Source: Posidonia oceanica
Taxonomy: Eukaryota; Streptophyta; Magnoliopsida; Alismatales; Posidoniaceae
Direction: 5' to 3'
Assembly: GCA_037176725.1 (NCBI GenBank)
Contig: JAZBRS010000011.1
Location: 9,424,001 to 9,488,000, forward strand
Length of the DNA: 64,000 nucleotides
Below, piece by piece: positions 1-11,190 of the stretch. A program made the translations under genes and the position numbers. A model generated the notes under the pieces. The model made no database searches. It had not been told where the DNA came from and was given only the letters and a program-made list of their open reading frames with translations. Position 1 is the stretch's first letter; each line of letters begins with the position of its first letter.

Positions 1-997
1 TTACCCAGCTTTCGCCTTGCTTCATGACCTCCTTGCTTAGGTCGTGGAAGGTTGGCTTTGGGTCTATCTTGTGCTAGTATTTCGTGAGGAAGCTCTCTCT
101 GATTTTATCAAAGCTGCTGAGGTCTTCCTTGGAGAGAGTGAGAAACCAATCCATGGGCTCTCCCTTGAGTGAGTAGAAGAACAGGTGTACCACAAGCCCC
201 AAATCATGGAAATTGGGGGCTGACTCCATTTGGAATCGCACTAGGTGACTGAGTGGGTTGGTGGTTTCATTGAACTTGGGAGTCTTTGGATACTTGAAGC
301 CTAGAGGTAATCTAAATGGGGGAAACCGGCTCATGTCAAAGTTTGCTGAAGCCTGGGTATGTACCCCTAATGCCCTGAGCATTTTTCTCATCTCATCCAA
401 ATTTGTTATCCCAACTGATGGGGTCGGGACATGTGAATTGAAGGATGGATGGTTCTGCCGTTGATGGAGGTAGCTGTTGCAGAAATGTTGAGGTGCGACC
501 TGCTCGTATCGCGAGGGAGATGCCTGGTGGTAATGATGATCTGGCCGAGGCTGATTGCTTGCCATTGGTGGTTGGGGATGTCTCAGATAGACTCCTTCCT
601 TGTATTCGCCGTGTGGCATGTAGTTGTGTTCTTGAATGAAGGGGTTGGCCCTTGAGTGATAAGCTCCGTTGAGTGCTGTGCCCTGACTTGGGTGGTTTGT
701 ATCCGACGGTGGGTTGCCATTTGGTCCCTGGTATAGATCTTCAGGGGTATGGTCTGCAACTGGCCTTCGTTGTCCTTCACCGAGGTGGGGTGGCTGCTGG
801 AGGTTGTTTAGACATGGTCTCATTTGGGCTGATGTCTCTTCGTTTAAGAACTGGTACATGGCTCTGTACTGGATTGAGTCTAGATCTAAGGCTTCTCCGG
901 TGATTGGGTGGTAGATTGTAGGCTCCTCTCCCGAGGTACTTGCTGAGTCTGACCTCTCTCTTTCTGGCTGATCAGCTTCATGGATCTGGCTCATCAT
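1..997 (-). pseudogene. gag polyprotein, N-terminal part (element E)
   Basis: The reading frame opens at 997 with two Met codons. The first ~200 residues are polar and rich in Pro, His and Gln, without a recognised domain. Residues ~225-307 look like a retrotransposon gag capsid segment: a proline-rich run with FKYPKTPKF, then HLVRFQMES, then MDWFLTLSKEDLSSFD. The protein would coat the element RNA. A TAG at 74-76 interrupts it, but the same frame carries on to the window edge with capsid-like residues. No zinc knuckle is reached. The start at 997 is chosen because no upstream in-frame extension resembles gag. The family match is by motif only. Confidence 0.8.
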
Positions 998-1032
998 TGC
1001 TACAGTGTTTGAGATGGAATTGGCTTCAAAGC

Positions 1033-2244
1033 GTAATACGCCTCAGTGTAAGGCGTATAACGTTGGACGCACAATATCAGGCGTATAACACCCTTAACAG
1101 TATTCCTCCTATCTTTTCTTTTCTCTTCTGTCTTTTTTATTCTCCTTTTCCTCTTTTCCCTCTCCCTTTTTTTTCTGTCTGTTTTTTTTTTCTGCTCTCT
1201 TTTTCCTTCTTTTCTTCTCTTTTTTTTTTGGCTTTTCTCTTTTTTCTTTTTGAAGGATTTACAAATGCAAAGGGAAAGAAATTACAAGAACTTGGAAATT
1301 TTAATACAGATTCTTAAAAGAAATAAAAATAAAGCTGAACTGTTATGGGTTTTTCCAAATGTCTTCCCCTGCCAAACAAATCACAAAGGAGCTAAAAATA
1401 TAACTGCCACACAAAGAATGTGTTAGACGCTTAACCTGCTACGTATAACGTTATACGCAGGGATCTTAGCAGCTAACGCCCTGTTTCAGAGAACTGCACA
1501 GCAACACTTTCAATCAGCGATTTAAGGTTTTAATTTTTGTTTTCGCTTTGTGATTAGTGCTTTAAACCTGCTGTAGCTCTTTGGATTCCTTAAGGCTTAG
1601 GTATGGCTTTTTTTTTTGGAATTTCTAAGGCTCCTCACAAGATAAGTGAATATGATTGGTACTACCTCCTACCTCAACTCCTGAGGATGCTAGGGGGAGC
1701 CTGAATACACTTAGGTCCCTACCCCATAGAGGTAGAGCCCAGTGTACTCGGGATTGATCAGGTCGCTCACGTATCCACACACAAATGCAATAAACAAACC
1801 ACCGAAAGGGGGAGGGAAGAATACAAGTCAAAGCTTGAGGTTCTAATTATCTTTCACAAAAGGCCAAGGAAGAAGGAGGGCCCCTAGTAAAAGACAATGA
1901 CAATACAAGTACATTTTCTAAGCCCTTTGCAACAGAGGTGCTTGGGACCTAAATGGTTACTTATATAACCCAAGAAATGACACAAGTAATTTAGTTCCCA
2001 ATGAGGGCCATGCAAGTCATATAAAAAGATGTGATTTTTTTTTTGTTATTTTTTTGCAAAACACCCAAAGAAACTGAAGTTCCCTTCCCTACGGTAGAGC
2101 CGATCACCTCACACCTTAGTCCTTGGGCCAGTTATAACAAGGAAAACTAAAAAAAATTTTAAAACAGAAGGATTTCTGTTCAGTAGTCGTTAGACACGGA
2201 TATTGTAGTGTCCAATGTTAGACACGCCAGATCACGCGTATAAC
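1033..2244 (-). repeat. Three further hairpin pairs in the E LTR/leader
   Basis: Pairs at 1033-1061/1062-1089, 1422-1449/1450-1477 and 2189-2216/2217-2244. Units are 28 bp (one is 29). Arms include GTTAGACGC with ACGTATAAC, GTTATACGC with GCAGCTAAC, and GTTAGACAC with GTGTCCAAT. Pairing is less perfect than in the units near the TATA box. Between the pairs I see only AT-rich sequence with no coding signal. Confidence 0.7.
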
Positions 2245-3325
2245 GTACTGACAGTATTTTTTTCAGAAAAAGCAGTAATTTTTACAGATCACCCCCACAC
2301 CCGAGAATCCAGAGAGAAGGGGGAGGTGATTTCAATTATTGAGACGTAGAAAACAAACGGAAAAGATCACGACGCCTCAAAACACTACGAGAAATTTCGT
2401 AGCTTCTTTAAAACATGTGAGAAAATAAGAAACTAAACTAAACTAAAAATGTCAATAATGAAGGAGGAAGAAGAAAGGAAGGGTTTACTTACCATGCACG
2501 GGGGCACTTTTAGCCGTCCCACTGTGATCGCCAGACTGTGGATATGGGATTTTTTGGAAGGCGAGGTGAAGAAGAAGATGAGATGGGAGGTTTGGGGAAG
2601 AAGAGGCTTCTTTTGGCTCTCTCTCTTGCTCGCTCTATCTTCTCTTTCTCGGGGTCCCCTTTTTGTATCCGACTCCGTCACTCCACATGTGATCGCCACT
2701 CTCGGTTCGCTTTGCCCAGCCCTCGAGATGCCTTTGGGGAGATGTAGTGTGGTTGCGGCTTCAGCTACCTTGGGACAACGCCAGCGTTGCCCAAGGGTGT
2801 CCGTGCTTGGTAAGCTCTTTCTTCCTTCTTCCTCCTTGTATGACAATCGTTAGCAAAGCAAAACAAACAAGACAATATAAAAAAGGATCAATATGTATAG
2901 TAACCTATCCAGAATTAGTAGAAAAGAAAATAAAGAAAGCGTAGTGAGATACATACCCGAGGGGTTTGATCCCCCTGGTTGCAACTAAAAGAGATGTATG
3001 CTTAGCTAAAATAGTATATGAACTTGAAATAAAAATGCTTGATTATGCTACGGAATTAAACATGTAATATCAGAAATGAAAAGGAAACGAATGAAATAGA
3101 GTCTCCTCTATCTATGTTGCAAACTGTGTTGGCATGAAGCCAACAACGACAAAAGGATCCTCAAGCTTTTTCTAAGACTCTCTTTCTTTCAAAATCTCTC
3201 TTCTCACTTTCAATTCTTAAGGACCTCACTTCTTTAAGACTTTTGATCTCAAGAGCATGTGAGTTCCAAAAATTCCTCAACTCATTTTCTCTCTCAAAAT
3301 TCCGGCCTTGAACTCAGTGGGGGTA

Positions 3326-3349
3326 CCCTTGCTTTTATAGAAGCAAGGG
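3326..3349 (-). promoter_or_regulatory. LTR TATA box inside a near-perfect palindrome (E)
   Basis: A 24-bp near-palindrome centred on TATA, with outer arms CCCTTGCTTT and GAAGCAAGGG. Read on the minus strand it gives TATAAAA. It lies 576 bp inside the LTR start and 55 bp downstream of a hairpin pair. The same site in element D (15562-15585) is a perfect palindrome with different but still matching outer bases. This is the best candidate for the LTR promoter core. Confidence 0.65.
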
Positions 3350-3403
3350 AGGAATAAAAAAGGACACAAATGCCAAGTCAGTAGAGTTTCCTGTTTCAGA
3401 AGT

Positions 3404-3716
3404 GTTATACGCTGGAAAACCAGTGTATAATGTTATAAGCGAGAGTACCCACATATAACGACCTCCGAGGCATAACTGCTAGGATCAGAGAAGATTCTCC
3501 AATTAAGGAGTCTTTAAGTGTGATTAAACTCGGCTTTGATGGCTTTGACCGGTCAATAGGTTCCAAAGAAGGCAAAAACATAATTTTTGGATTAGGCCAA
3601 ATAAGGAAAGCTTTGGCTGACTGGATTGCCACGTTGGACGCTGAAAAGCCAGCAGCCAATGTTAACCGCTAGAAAACCAGCGGCCATTGTTGTACGCTGA
3701 GAAGCCAGCGGACAAC
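3404..3716 (-). repeat. 28-bp hairpin modules upstream of the E LTR TATA box
   Basis: Two groups. One pair is at 3404-3431 and 3432-3459; one triplet is at 3633-3660, 3661-3688 and 3689-3716. Each unit is 28 bp: a 9-bp arm such as GTTATACGC, a 10-base loop, and a largely complementary 9-bp arm such as GTGTATAAT. Units abut with no spacer. Arms differ between units (GTTATACGC, GTTGGACGC, GTTAACCGC, GTTGTACGC) while the partner arm changes in step, with a few mismatches. The same positions in the D LTR hold the same five units. Confidence 0.85.
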
Positions 3717-3925
3717 ACCCTTAATCAGTTTAACTTCCAATTTTGGTCAGGACGTGAAGAACACTCAGGTTGCCAACATTTGGGGCTTAGAAAGGTATAG
3801 CATTTTGGACTTGAGAGGAACATTTGGCTCAAGTGAGATTCAGAAATGGGTGGAGGGCTTCTAAGAGTGACCTAATGCAAGAGACTATCCTAACATGAAG
3901 GGAGTGCCAAAATGGGGTATCTACA

Positions 3926-4308
3926 GTGATCACCGTGGTTGCCTCGGTGACAAGCTCCAGATCGACTTAGGTCTGCCCTTGTTCCAAATAAAGGGGTTGG
4001 GAAGTCTCTTGCACCAGAAGAGGTGAAGAGACAGCAGACGTCAGAGCGAGGGAAGAAGGGACCGAAATCGGGATCTCCTCCGATGCCAAAGAGGAAGGAG
4101 GCTCTCTGGTTTGCTGGGCTATAATGGACCGCGAGTAGGTGCGAATGTGTTTGCAGTTGAGAGCTGAGATACGAGGCCTAAGACGAGCTATTGTCGGAAG
4201 CGATGGATAGCTCAAAGACAGAGAAGAGGGATGCTCGAGCTCCTGGCTGAGGATCTCGCAACTACCTGTGGACAGGAAAGCAACGAAGGGGTCAGGGGAT
4301 GGACGCAA
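3926..4308 (-). pseudogene. gag N-terminal fragment (element F)
   Basis: An open frame from 4308 to the junction with element E. About 125 codons, rich in Ser, Pro and Arg, with a segment TYSRSIIAQ that resembles the gag start of element B (TRSRSAMAQ near 41703). No capsid or zinc-finger motif is reached before E cuts in. Assignment as gag rests on its position after primer site and leader, and on that short match. The start codon is uncertain. Confidence 0.55.
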
Positions 4309-5204
4309 TGCAAGTTATTAGGGTGGCATGAATGGCACACATGCAGATAAATGCTCTATTATGCACTCTCTCACCATGCATGTCCTGAGTAGGCCGGCTA
4401 CTCGGACTCACTCATGGGTATGGGTTTAACGACTCGGGTTAGAAAAAGTAGGTCCTCGTCTAAATCCTCGCCAAAGCTTAGGCAAACAACGGGTGGTGCG
4501 TTACGAGCCTCGACCCTGCCAAAGCATGGGTTGTACCCTCTACTAACACCGACGCGACCCCAGACAAGGGGGGACAGACCGACCTGTTTGCCCCACGCCA
4601 AAGCGATGGGACAAGAGACCGAGACTGTCCTTCTCAGACTATGTGCGTGGACTCAGGGATGAGAAGATGCATGCTTTCTAAATGCTCAATCATGCAGATA
4701 TGCTGTTAAGTGTTTTACTTGCATTTTATTTAGCCAAAGGGGAGAATTGCAGGTTTGGCTCTAGTTATGCTGAATTTTTATTGTTTGGCTTTATTTGTTG
4801 CTTTTAAATTAAACCAAAGGGAAGCAAGTGTGTCTCTAATATCCTAAGCATGGCATATGCAAAAGGGAAAGAAACATAGAGTCATGGCATGCAAGCAATC
4901 ATATACCAAGGCAAAAGGCAAGTGCATGGCATGTGCAAGTGTTGTGGACATGATGGTGAAAGGAAGCATTCATCATCATATCAAAAAGCAAGAATACATG
5001 GCATGTGCATGTGTAGTGGCATAGCATTTGTGTAAAACAAAACATTCACTACTCAAAAGGCATGTATTATTGCGTCAAGCAAGTATTTAGGCATGGCATT
5101 AAGCAAGAAATAAAGCATCGAAAAACAAACAGGCAAGCAGGCAAGGCAAGCACAAGCGAAAAACTATGCAAGCAAAAAGCCGAAACGAAAGCCAGAGTCT
5201 TCCA
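4309..5204 (-). other. Untranslated leader of element F
   Basis: Non-coding sequence between primer site and gag. The block 4390-4640 matches the B leader at 41149-41400 in the opposite orientation. The rest is rich in GGCATG and AAGCA repeats and shows no coding signal. Confidence 0.7.
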
Positions 5205-5222
5205 TCTTCAGCGGAGTCGCCA
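5205..5222 (-). other. Primer-binding site, tRNA-Arg type (element F)
   Basis: On the minus strand it reads TGGCGACTCCGCTGAAGA. The first 14 bases are the complement of the 3' end of a plant tRNA-Arg ending in AGCGGAGTCGCCA; the last bases mismatch. This fixes the direction of the element and marks the LTR end a few bases higher, near 5232. Confidence 0.8.
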
Positions 5223-6068
5223 CTTTCCTATGATCGTTCCCGAACCGCGACGTTGGATGACCGACACGGGTTGAAAAAGAGAGGTCACGGCCAACGGTGG
5301 ATCCGAGGAGGAATCGACTCAAAAAGCACCGGAAAAGGCGAAGAAAACAAATGATAAAGCAAAAACGGAGTCACCACCTAGTCTATTAAATCGGAAGACG
5401 AGGAAAACCGAAGAAAGCATGAAAAACATGCGAATGCATGCAATGTTATGCAAAAATATGACTCGTGCCTAGGATAAAGGCATAATGGTCGTTGCAGGCC
5501 AAGAGAAAGGGTAAGGACTCCTGTTACGCATGGGGAAGGTGTTAGGCACCCCCGATACACCCAGAATCGGTCTTTCTAGGCTTTTCGTTCGCATATGCGG
5601 GAATGTCGGCAGTGCTTGCCTTTAACTGTACGCCCATAGGTGAGGAATGCTATGCCATGCTATGAATGCTCTAACATGCTTTAAATGCCTAAATGCCATG
5701 AATACTTTAAATGCCAAGATGCATGATGGAAATTAAACGTGCAATCTATTTGCTCAGCAGCGCTGCCAGTGTTCTGAACCAAGCGTGCCTCGGTTCATAA
5801 GAACTCTAGATAGTAAGCATCATCGCCCTAAATGCAATGCGGGCGCGAAACAAAACGTCAAGGGAAAACCATGCAAATGCAAAGAGGCGGCATGCAACAT
5901 GTATTCGCAAAACATGCTAAGCTTAGTAAAATCATGCCAAAATGACTAATATAAGTTGAAATGCCATTATGCAACAATAATCAAAGCAGCGAAACAAAAC
6001 TAAAACGATACGAGTCGCGAACATGGCGGCAACAAAGGGCTTAGCCCACTGTCTGGAGCTTGGCCTGA

Positions 6069-6344
6069 GTCACTGGTCACCACAGCGACAGTGCTCGTCG
6101 CTGCTCTGACTGGCAACCAAGGCTACTACAGGCAAGCTAGACAGCAAGCTTTGTCGACCGACCAAGCCATGCAAATGGCCATGAAACCTACAAGCAAGCA
6201 TTCACACAGACAGACAGCATAATAAGGAATGCATTCATAAAATCAAAACCAAAAACAAGTTCCTAGGTCACGCGATACACCGGCGCAAAGTCCGGCCTGT
6301 AGACTTTAAAAAAACACAGTCAAGTCGCCAGTGTGACTGGTGAC
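6069..6344 (-). repeat. Further 21-bp hairpin units in the F LTR
   Basis: Two units at 6069-6089 and 6097-6117 separated by 7 bp, and a single unit at 6324-6344 (GTCGCCAG with CTGGTGAC, one weak pair). Same geometry as the array at 7549-7625, with more mismatches. Confidence 0.65.
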
Positions 6345-7548
6345 ACGACTAGCATTCCCTTGGTCGGAGTTCGATGCCAATTCGCACGCCGCTGGTGATG
6401 CCTAAAATCGAACTGATGATCGGGGAAGCTCGATGGCGTTCCCAGGAACACATGCATATATTCAAAATTAAAAACAACCCACTGGATCGCTCCACCCACC
6501 TAATGGGTTTCCTCACCGGTGGCTGACAACTCCGGCGGCCATGGAAGAGGCCGGGGAGCTTCAGAGCTTACGCACGGCTCACAGGAGGCTAGGTGGAGGT
6601 GAGACGAAACCAAGGAAGCAAACGGAATTAAAAACAAGCTACTGTGCACTTCCCACCACCTCCTCGCCATCGACGGCCGGCGATGCAGGCTGTCCTACCA
6701 CGAGGGAGGCCGGGAGCACAGTGGGATGCGTCTAGGATGTCGGTGAGTAGTGGGGAAGGAAGGTGGTTGTGCTGTGAAGCTAATGGGATGAAAAAAACTA
6801 AGGCTGAGCTTCCACGGAGGCCCCTTCAATGCCCCAAAGTTCATGGGCGTCGCCGGCCGTGTCGACGACGGCGAGCTCAAGAACTTCTCTGGAGCACGGA
6901 GGAGGTTCAGGGAAGGTCCGGTCGTGCAAGGTGGGTGCATGCAAGCTCGGGGATAGTCCACGCCGTGTGCTCAATGGCCGGAAGGCCTCACACGGGCGGC
7001 GGACGTCACCGGAGTCGAGGAAGAAGATGGTGAAAATGGCAAAATAAGATGCTAAAAATGTGGGAAATAATATAGAAATGATCCACTCTCTTCAAGGAAC
7101 AAAACCAAATAAAGAGGGGAGAGGTTACCTAAGTGGAGGAGGTCGTCTTCTCTAGCTCCGGCGAGACCAAGCGACGGCGAACTCGGAAGGAGGCGAGCGG
7201 GAGGGTCTCTCGGAGGCACGAGACGCTCAGGGAAGGTTCGCTCTCGCACAAGGGAAGCTTTCAGATCGCTCTGGAGGTCGGTAGCTCTCTGAATTGTGAG
7301 TCGTTTCTCGAAAACGGTGATGGGTTCACAGTTTTGATAGGCGAAGTCTTTGCGAGAAGGACAGTGGCAGGGGGTCATCAGGCAGAGGGGATGGCGAGTA
7401 AGTGTGGCAGGGTGGCAGTGGACGCGAAAGTCCTCCGGAGGGGCCCGGGAGTAAGTGGAGTAAGTGGTGGAGAAGACGATGAGTAAGTGCCGGAGGTCTG
7501 TGGAGAGGGTAATGGTAGGGTGCGCGCGGGAGTTCGAATAGGTCCTGA

Positions 7549-7625
7549 GTCGCCGCTCCACATGGCGACAATGCACGTCACCTCTGAGATAGGCAACAGC
7601 ACTAGTCGCCGCTGGGACTGGCGAC
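7549..7625 (-). repeat. Triple 21-bp hairpin array with 7-bp spacers (F LTR)
   Basis: Units at 7549-7569, 7577-7597 and 7605-7625. Each has a 6-bp arm, 9-base loop and 6-bp arm; the outer units pair GTCGCC with GGCGAC, the middle one pairs GTCACC with GGCAAC imperfectly. Spacers are exactly 7 bp, so the period is 28 bp, the same step as the back-to-back modules of D/E. Confidence 0.8.
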
Positions 7626-7689
7626 CGAACTGAACAGGGCCTGCTGCAGTGAAATCCAGCCCGTTCCTTATAGTTTGGGCTGTTAATGG

Positions 7690-7960
7690 GCTTTGGTTTA
7701 TGTTTAAAGGTTAGGGTTTAGGTTTGGGGTTTGTATTTGGTTTAGGTTTGGGTTTGGAATTAGGGTTTGGGATTAAGGTTTGGGATTTAGGTCTAGGATT
7801 AGGTTTGGAATTGGGATTAGGATTGGATTTGGGGATTAGGTTTGGGATTTGATTTGGGATTTGAATAAGGTTTGGGATTAGGTTTGGGATTTGGAATGAT
7901 TTGTTGGGTTTGAAATGGGGTTTAGGATAGGGATTGGGTTTAGGTTTAGGTGTGCCATGT
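7690..7960 (-). repeat. Telomere-like degenerate repeat in the F LTR
   Basis: Irregular tandem copies of GGGTTTAGG, GGTTTGGGATT and similar, related to the plant telomere unit TTTAGGG. They lie within the first 330 bp of the LTR. A comparable stretch lies near the start of the C LTR. Confidence 0.75.
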
Positions 7961-8021
7961 CGCAATCCGAGTAAGCCTCCAGAGAGATCTGCCAATGACT
8001 AGTTAAAACGGGGTGTCTACA

Positions 8022-8748
8022 ATGGGATACCAAGGGCAAAATGTAATCATTGTGGTGTTGAATATATGAATAGGCCAAAGGATGGAACCACACATTTGTG
8101 TGGTCACTTGAAACTCAAACATCCTTCAAAAGTGAAGCAAGATGTCTGTCAAATATTAATTGCTGTTGGAGAGAAAAAAAAAGGCCCAATGACAACACAA
8201 CAAACATAAAAAGTTGGAATTTTGATCAAGAGTTGAGAAGAGATCATGCTAGAATGGTCATTCTTCATGAATACCCCTTTGATTTGGTGGATCATGCAGG
8301 TTTTCATGAATTTGTTAGAAACCTTCAACCACTTTTTAAAATGATTTCACGTACAAACATCAAAAAAGATTGCATCAAAATATTTGAGGAAGAAAAGGAA
8401 AAATTATATAGTCTTTTAGACACACTTACTAGTCGTATTAGCCTTACTAGTGACATGTGGACTTCAAATCAAAACAAGGGCTACTTTGCTTTGACAGCAC
8501 ACTATATTGATGATAAATGGCAATTGCAAAAGAGAATCCTAAATTTTTCAGTAATTGGTGCTCCTCATACAGCAATTGCACTTTCAAAGGCCATTTTGGA
8601 TAGGTTGTATAAATGGAACATTGATAGGAAATTAATGTCTATTGTTTTAGATAATTGTTCCACAAATGATGCTCTTGTTCGGGACCTTTTAGAGAAGCTT
8701 CCTACAAACAACTTGGTAGCATATGGCCAATTGTTTCATGTTAGATGT
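8022..8748 (+). pseudogene. hAT-family transposase fragment (BED zinc finger and start of catalytic core)
   Basis: The first part (about 8022-8170) encodes a BED-type zinc finger: CNHCG, then HLCGHLKLKH. A frameshift near the A-run at 8174-8182 leads to a second frame with the hAT core: SDMWTSNQNKGYFALTAHYID (first catalytic Asp in SDMWT) and IVLDNCSTND (second Asp). It stops at LFHVRC because element G cuts in at 8749. Upstream it is cut by the F LTR. Catalytic Glu and dimerisation region are absent. Closest type is plant ZBED/RICESLEEPER-like transposases. No terminal inverted repeats are visible. Confidence 0.85.
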
Positions 8749-8897
8749 TGTAACACCCGGGAATTCATTTCCCTTGTAATTATGCTTTTTTAATGAATTC
8801 CTTGGCTACAGTCAGGTGTTACTGGCCTTGCGGGCCCTACTTGTATTTTGTTGTGGGCCCTATCTATGGTGGTTGGTGGGACAGATTGTGGTTTGGT

Positions 8898-8899
8898 CC

Positions 8900-8930
<31 letters not shown>

Positions 8931-9275
8931 CCTCTCTCTCTCTCTCTTTTCCCCTCTCTCTCTCTCTCTCCCTCTCTCCCTCTCCCTCCCTCTCTCTTCC
9001 CCCCTTTACCCCTTTCTCTCCCTCTCCCCCTCACCCCTCACCCCTCACCCCTCACCCCTCACTCGTGCCATCCCTCTCCCCTCATCCCCCCCTCACTCGT
9101 GCCATCCCTCTCCCCACCCGTTCCCCCTTGCTCCCTCCTCCCCGCGTCCGTGCCCTAGTTGGCCGGCGCAGCAAGCTCCTCCCTCCCTCTCCCCATCTCC
9201 ATCTCCTCCTCCCTCCACCCTCTCCTCCTCCATCTCCCCCTTCCCTCCCCTTCCTCCTCTTCTTCTTCCTCCTCC
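8898..9275 (+). repeat. CT-rich tract with CCCCTCA tandem copies
   Basis: A (TC)n run from about 8900 grades into CCCTC runs, then a short tandem CACCCCTCACCCCT array (9030-9065), a duplicated CACTCGTGCCATCCC block and CCT repeats. The plus strand is almost purine-free over 250 bp. Low complexity opens several long frames. Confidence 0.9.
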
Positions 9276-10504
9276 TCAGTGGTGGCCGGCGCGTGGTGGC
9301 GGTCGACGGTGGTGCGGCGAGCTCTAGTCGTCGTCCTAGTGGAGCGGTGAGCCCGAGAGCGGCGCGTGGAGCTCGGAGTTGCGTGTGGATCGCCAGAGGA
9401 TGGAGGTTGTCCCTCTGTCCCAAGGTACATGCCTCACCGTAGTAGCTTAAATGTTTAGAAAATGATATGCATGCATTCATTGCCATGATTATATGCTATG
9501 GTAGTGATTTGGTGATTTTTGGGATTTTATGTGGTTTTTGGCCGGATTTATGGCTCGAGTAGCTTAAATGCTTATATATGGATTTTCGGTGAATTCCGGT
9601 ATTTTGTGCCTCAGATTAAGGCAAATGTGATATAGTTGTGTTGCTTGAGCAGAGACACTCGTTTTCATATTTTGCATGCTTGATTTGGCATGGATTTGAT
9701 AGTGTTTGAGGTTTTGGTAGAAAATGACTTGAATGTCGGTTTTCTGGTGTTTTCGCGAATTGTATACCTCGGAATGCCATAATGTATGTATGGTTGCATT
9801 CCTTATTGAATTCCAGAGATTTCGGTATATGGCATGCAAGTTTTAGAGTTTTATTCGGGTGTTTTGGGATTTAAGTAGGTTTTATGAGTTTTCTGCCCTA
9901 CTCTGGTTCAACACGCCGTTTTTGAACGGTATGCCGATTTCTGGAGGAAATCGGGATACCGATCCATATCGGTCTCCCGTTTTTCCTTCAGATGTAGACC
10001 AAAACCTGAATTCGATCGACCGAAATCGTTCGGTCTACCGTTTTCAGGGCTCGATCGGTCGACCGGTGGATTTGGTTCCACCGAATCAGGGATTTTCGGT
10101 CAACCGGTGGGATTTTCGGTCTACCGATTTTGGTTTGGGTTACTATCCCAGGCTTGTTTTCCAATGTGGTTTCTATGGTTGGTTTTGGAGTATATTGTGC
10201 TTTAGCCCATGATTTCAATAAAGGTTTTCAAACAAATTTTGAGGAAAAAATGGATGGTTTGCAAATGATTTTGCCGGGGTTTTCCGTGGCCGAAAACCTG
10301 GGAGTTGTGTTGCCTGGATCCAGGGATGCGACGGCATTCCTGGTGTGTCTCACACTTCGCCTGGGTTGAGGCCTTGGGGGTTAGGGTGCCTACCGTACCT
10401 AGCGGTATTGTAGCAGCGGACTCGGGAAGTATGATACTCCTGCGTAGCTGGGCGTGATACCCTAGTTGTTACGGGCACCGGGACTCGCCTGGTTTTGGGT
10501 ACTA

Positions 10505-10643
10505 GCTGAGCCTAGGGGTTGAAGCCTCTAGTGGTTCAGAGCACTGGTGCTGGCTGAGCCTAGGGGTTGGAGCCTCTAGTGATTCGAAGCACTGGTGCTG
10601 GCCGAGCCTAGGGGTTGGAGCCCCTAGTGGTTTGGAGCACTAA
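10505..10643 (+). repeat. 48-bp tandem repeat, three copies (G LTR)
   Basis: Copies start at 10505, 10553 and 10601, each beginning GCTGAGCCTAGGGGTTG or GCCGAGCCTAGGGGTTG. The third is slightly short. Confidence 0.8.
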
Positions 10644-10924
10644 GCTGAGGTTGCCGCATATTAGGCATGCCTTGTGGTTTGTCCTGATTGAGGACAACTC
10701 GCCTAGTTGGGGTGAGTAGCTTTCCCAGATGGGGATCGCTTTTGAGGCGTCTCTAGTGACGAGATGCTGGGACAGACACACTCCTCCACAGGGCGGGTGT
10801 TCGTGGTAGTGCAATGAGCTGCAGGGGTGAGTCCTTAGCTACTGCTTGAGGCCAGGTCAGTTGCTTGGCGCCAAGCAACACGATCAGTTGTGGTTTTGAG
10901 CCCGCAGGGCTGTGTTCTGATTGT

Positions 10925-11190
10925 TGCTGGCCGTATTAGGCCTAGAGCTTTGCCTGAGTTTGGGCTTCGTAAGGTTTTGCTGTGTTTTGGGCCGTATTGG
11001 GCCTAATGCTTTCCGCCTAAGTATGGTGTGCGATTATGATTTGTGTTTTGGGCCGTATTGGGCCCAATGTTTTTCGCCTATTTACGGCATGAGGTTTTGC
11101 TGAGTTTTGGGCCGTATTTGGGCCTAATGTTTCCCGCATAGTTATGGCATGTGGTTTTGGTTTGAGCTTCACGCCGGTGGGCCGTTGTAT
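10925..11190 (+). repeat. About 60-bp imperfect tandem repeat (G LTR)
   Basis: Four copies marked by GGGCCGTATTGGGCCTAATG and variants at roughly 60-bp steps, with further GGGCCG half-copies downstream to 11300. Confidence 0.75.

Larger units (their letters stand above)
1..3925 (-). mobile_element. Element E: Ty3/gypsy retrotransposon, 5' part
   Basis: The element reads leftwards. It starts at 3925 with the LTR terminus TGTAGATACCCC (reverse complement of 3914-3925), followed by about 2.9 kb of LTR and leader, then gag, which runs off the left edge. It begins inside the gag of element F, so it is the younger of the two. Its LTR matches that of element D closely from 2535 to 3925, so D and E are one family. 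No second LTR or target duplication lies inside the window. Confidence 0.85.
998..3925 (-). repeat. 5' LTR plus leader of element E
   Basis: The LTR starts at 3925 (TGTAGATACCCC on the minus strand). From 3925 down to about 2535 it is closely similar to the truncated LTR of element D (16151 to 14816). I could not find the LTR end or a convincing primer-binding site between 998 and 2500, so LTR and leader are given together. The stretch holds five groups of hairpin modules, a TATA box at 3326-3349 and T-rich runs near 1110-1250. Confidence 0.75.
3926..8021 (-). mobile_element. Element F: Tat/Ogre-like retrotransposon, 5' part
   Basis: The element reads leftwards from an LTR start TGTAGACACCCC at 8021. 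Its LTR (to about 5232), tRNA-Arg primer site, leader and gag start are present; then element E interrupts gag at 3926. The leader matches the leader of element B (41149-41400) in several blocks, so F and B are relatives although their LTR starts differ. F abuts a hAT transposase relic at 8022, which was presumably its insertion target. Confidence 0.85.
5232..8021 (-). repeat. 5' LTR of element F (about 2.8 kb)
   Basis: It starts TGTAGACACCCCG at 8021 and ends near 5232, nine bases before the primer site; the exact end is uncertain by a few bases. The inner third (5360-5850) shares blocks with the LTRs of B, C and the solo LTR. One block is around the motif GGTGCCTAACACCTTCCCC (reverse complement near 5536-5558) and one is around GATGCTTACT (reverse complement near 5815). 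The first 300 bp are telomere-like. Short frames at 6541-7576 show no recognisable protein and I treat them as chance. Hairpin units of a separate type occur at 6069, 6324 and 7549. Confidence 0.8.

Noticed and set aside
6541..7576. Arg/Pro-rich frames of 80-174 codons on both strands
   Set aside because: They lie in the F LTR, overlap on both strands and have no recognisable domain.
8793..9486. Ser/Pro/Leu-rich frames of up to 208 codons
   Set aside because: They lie over the CT-rich microsatellite in the G LTR.
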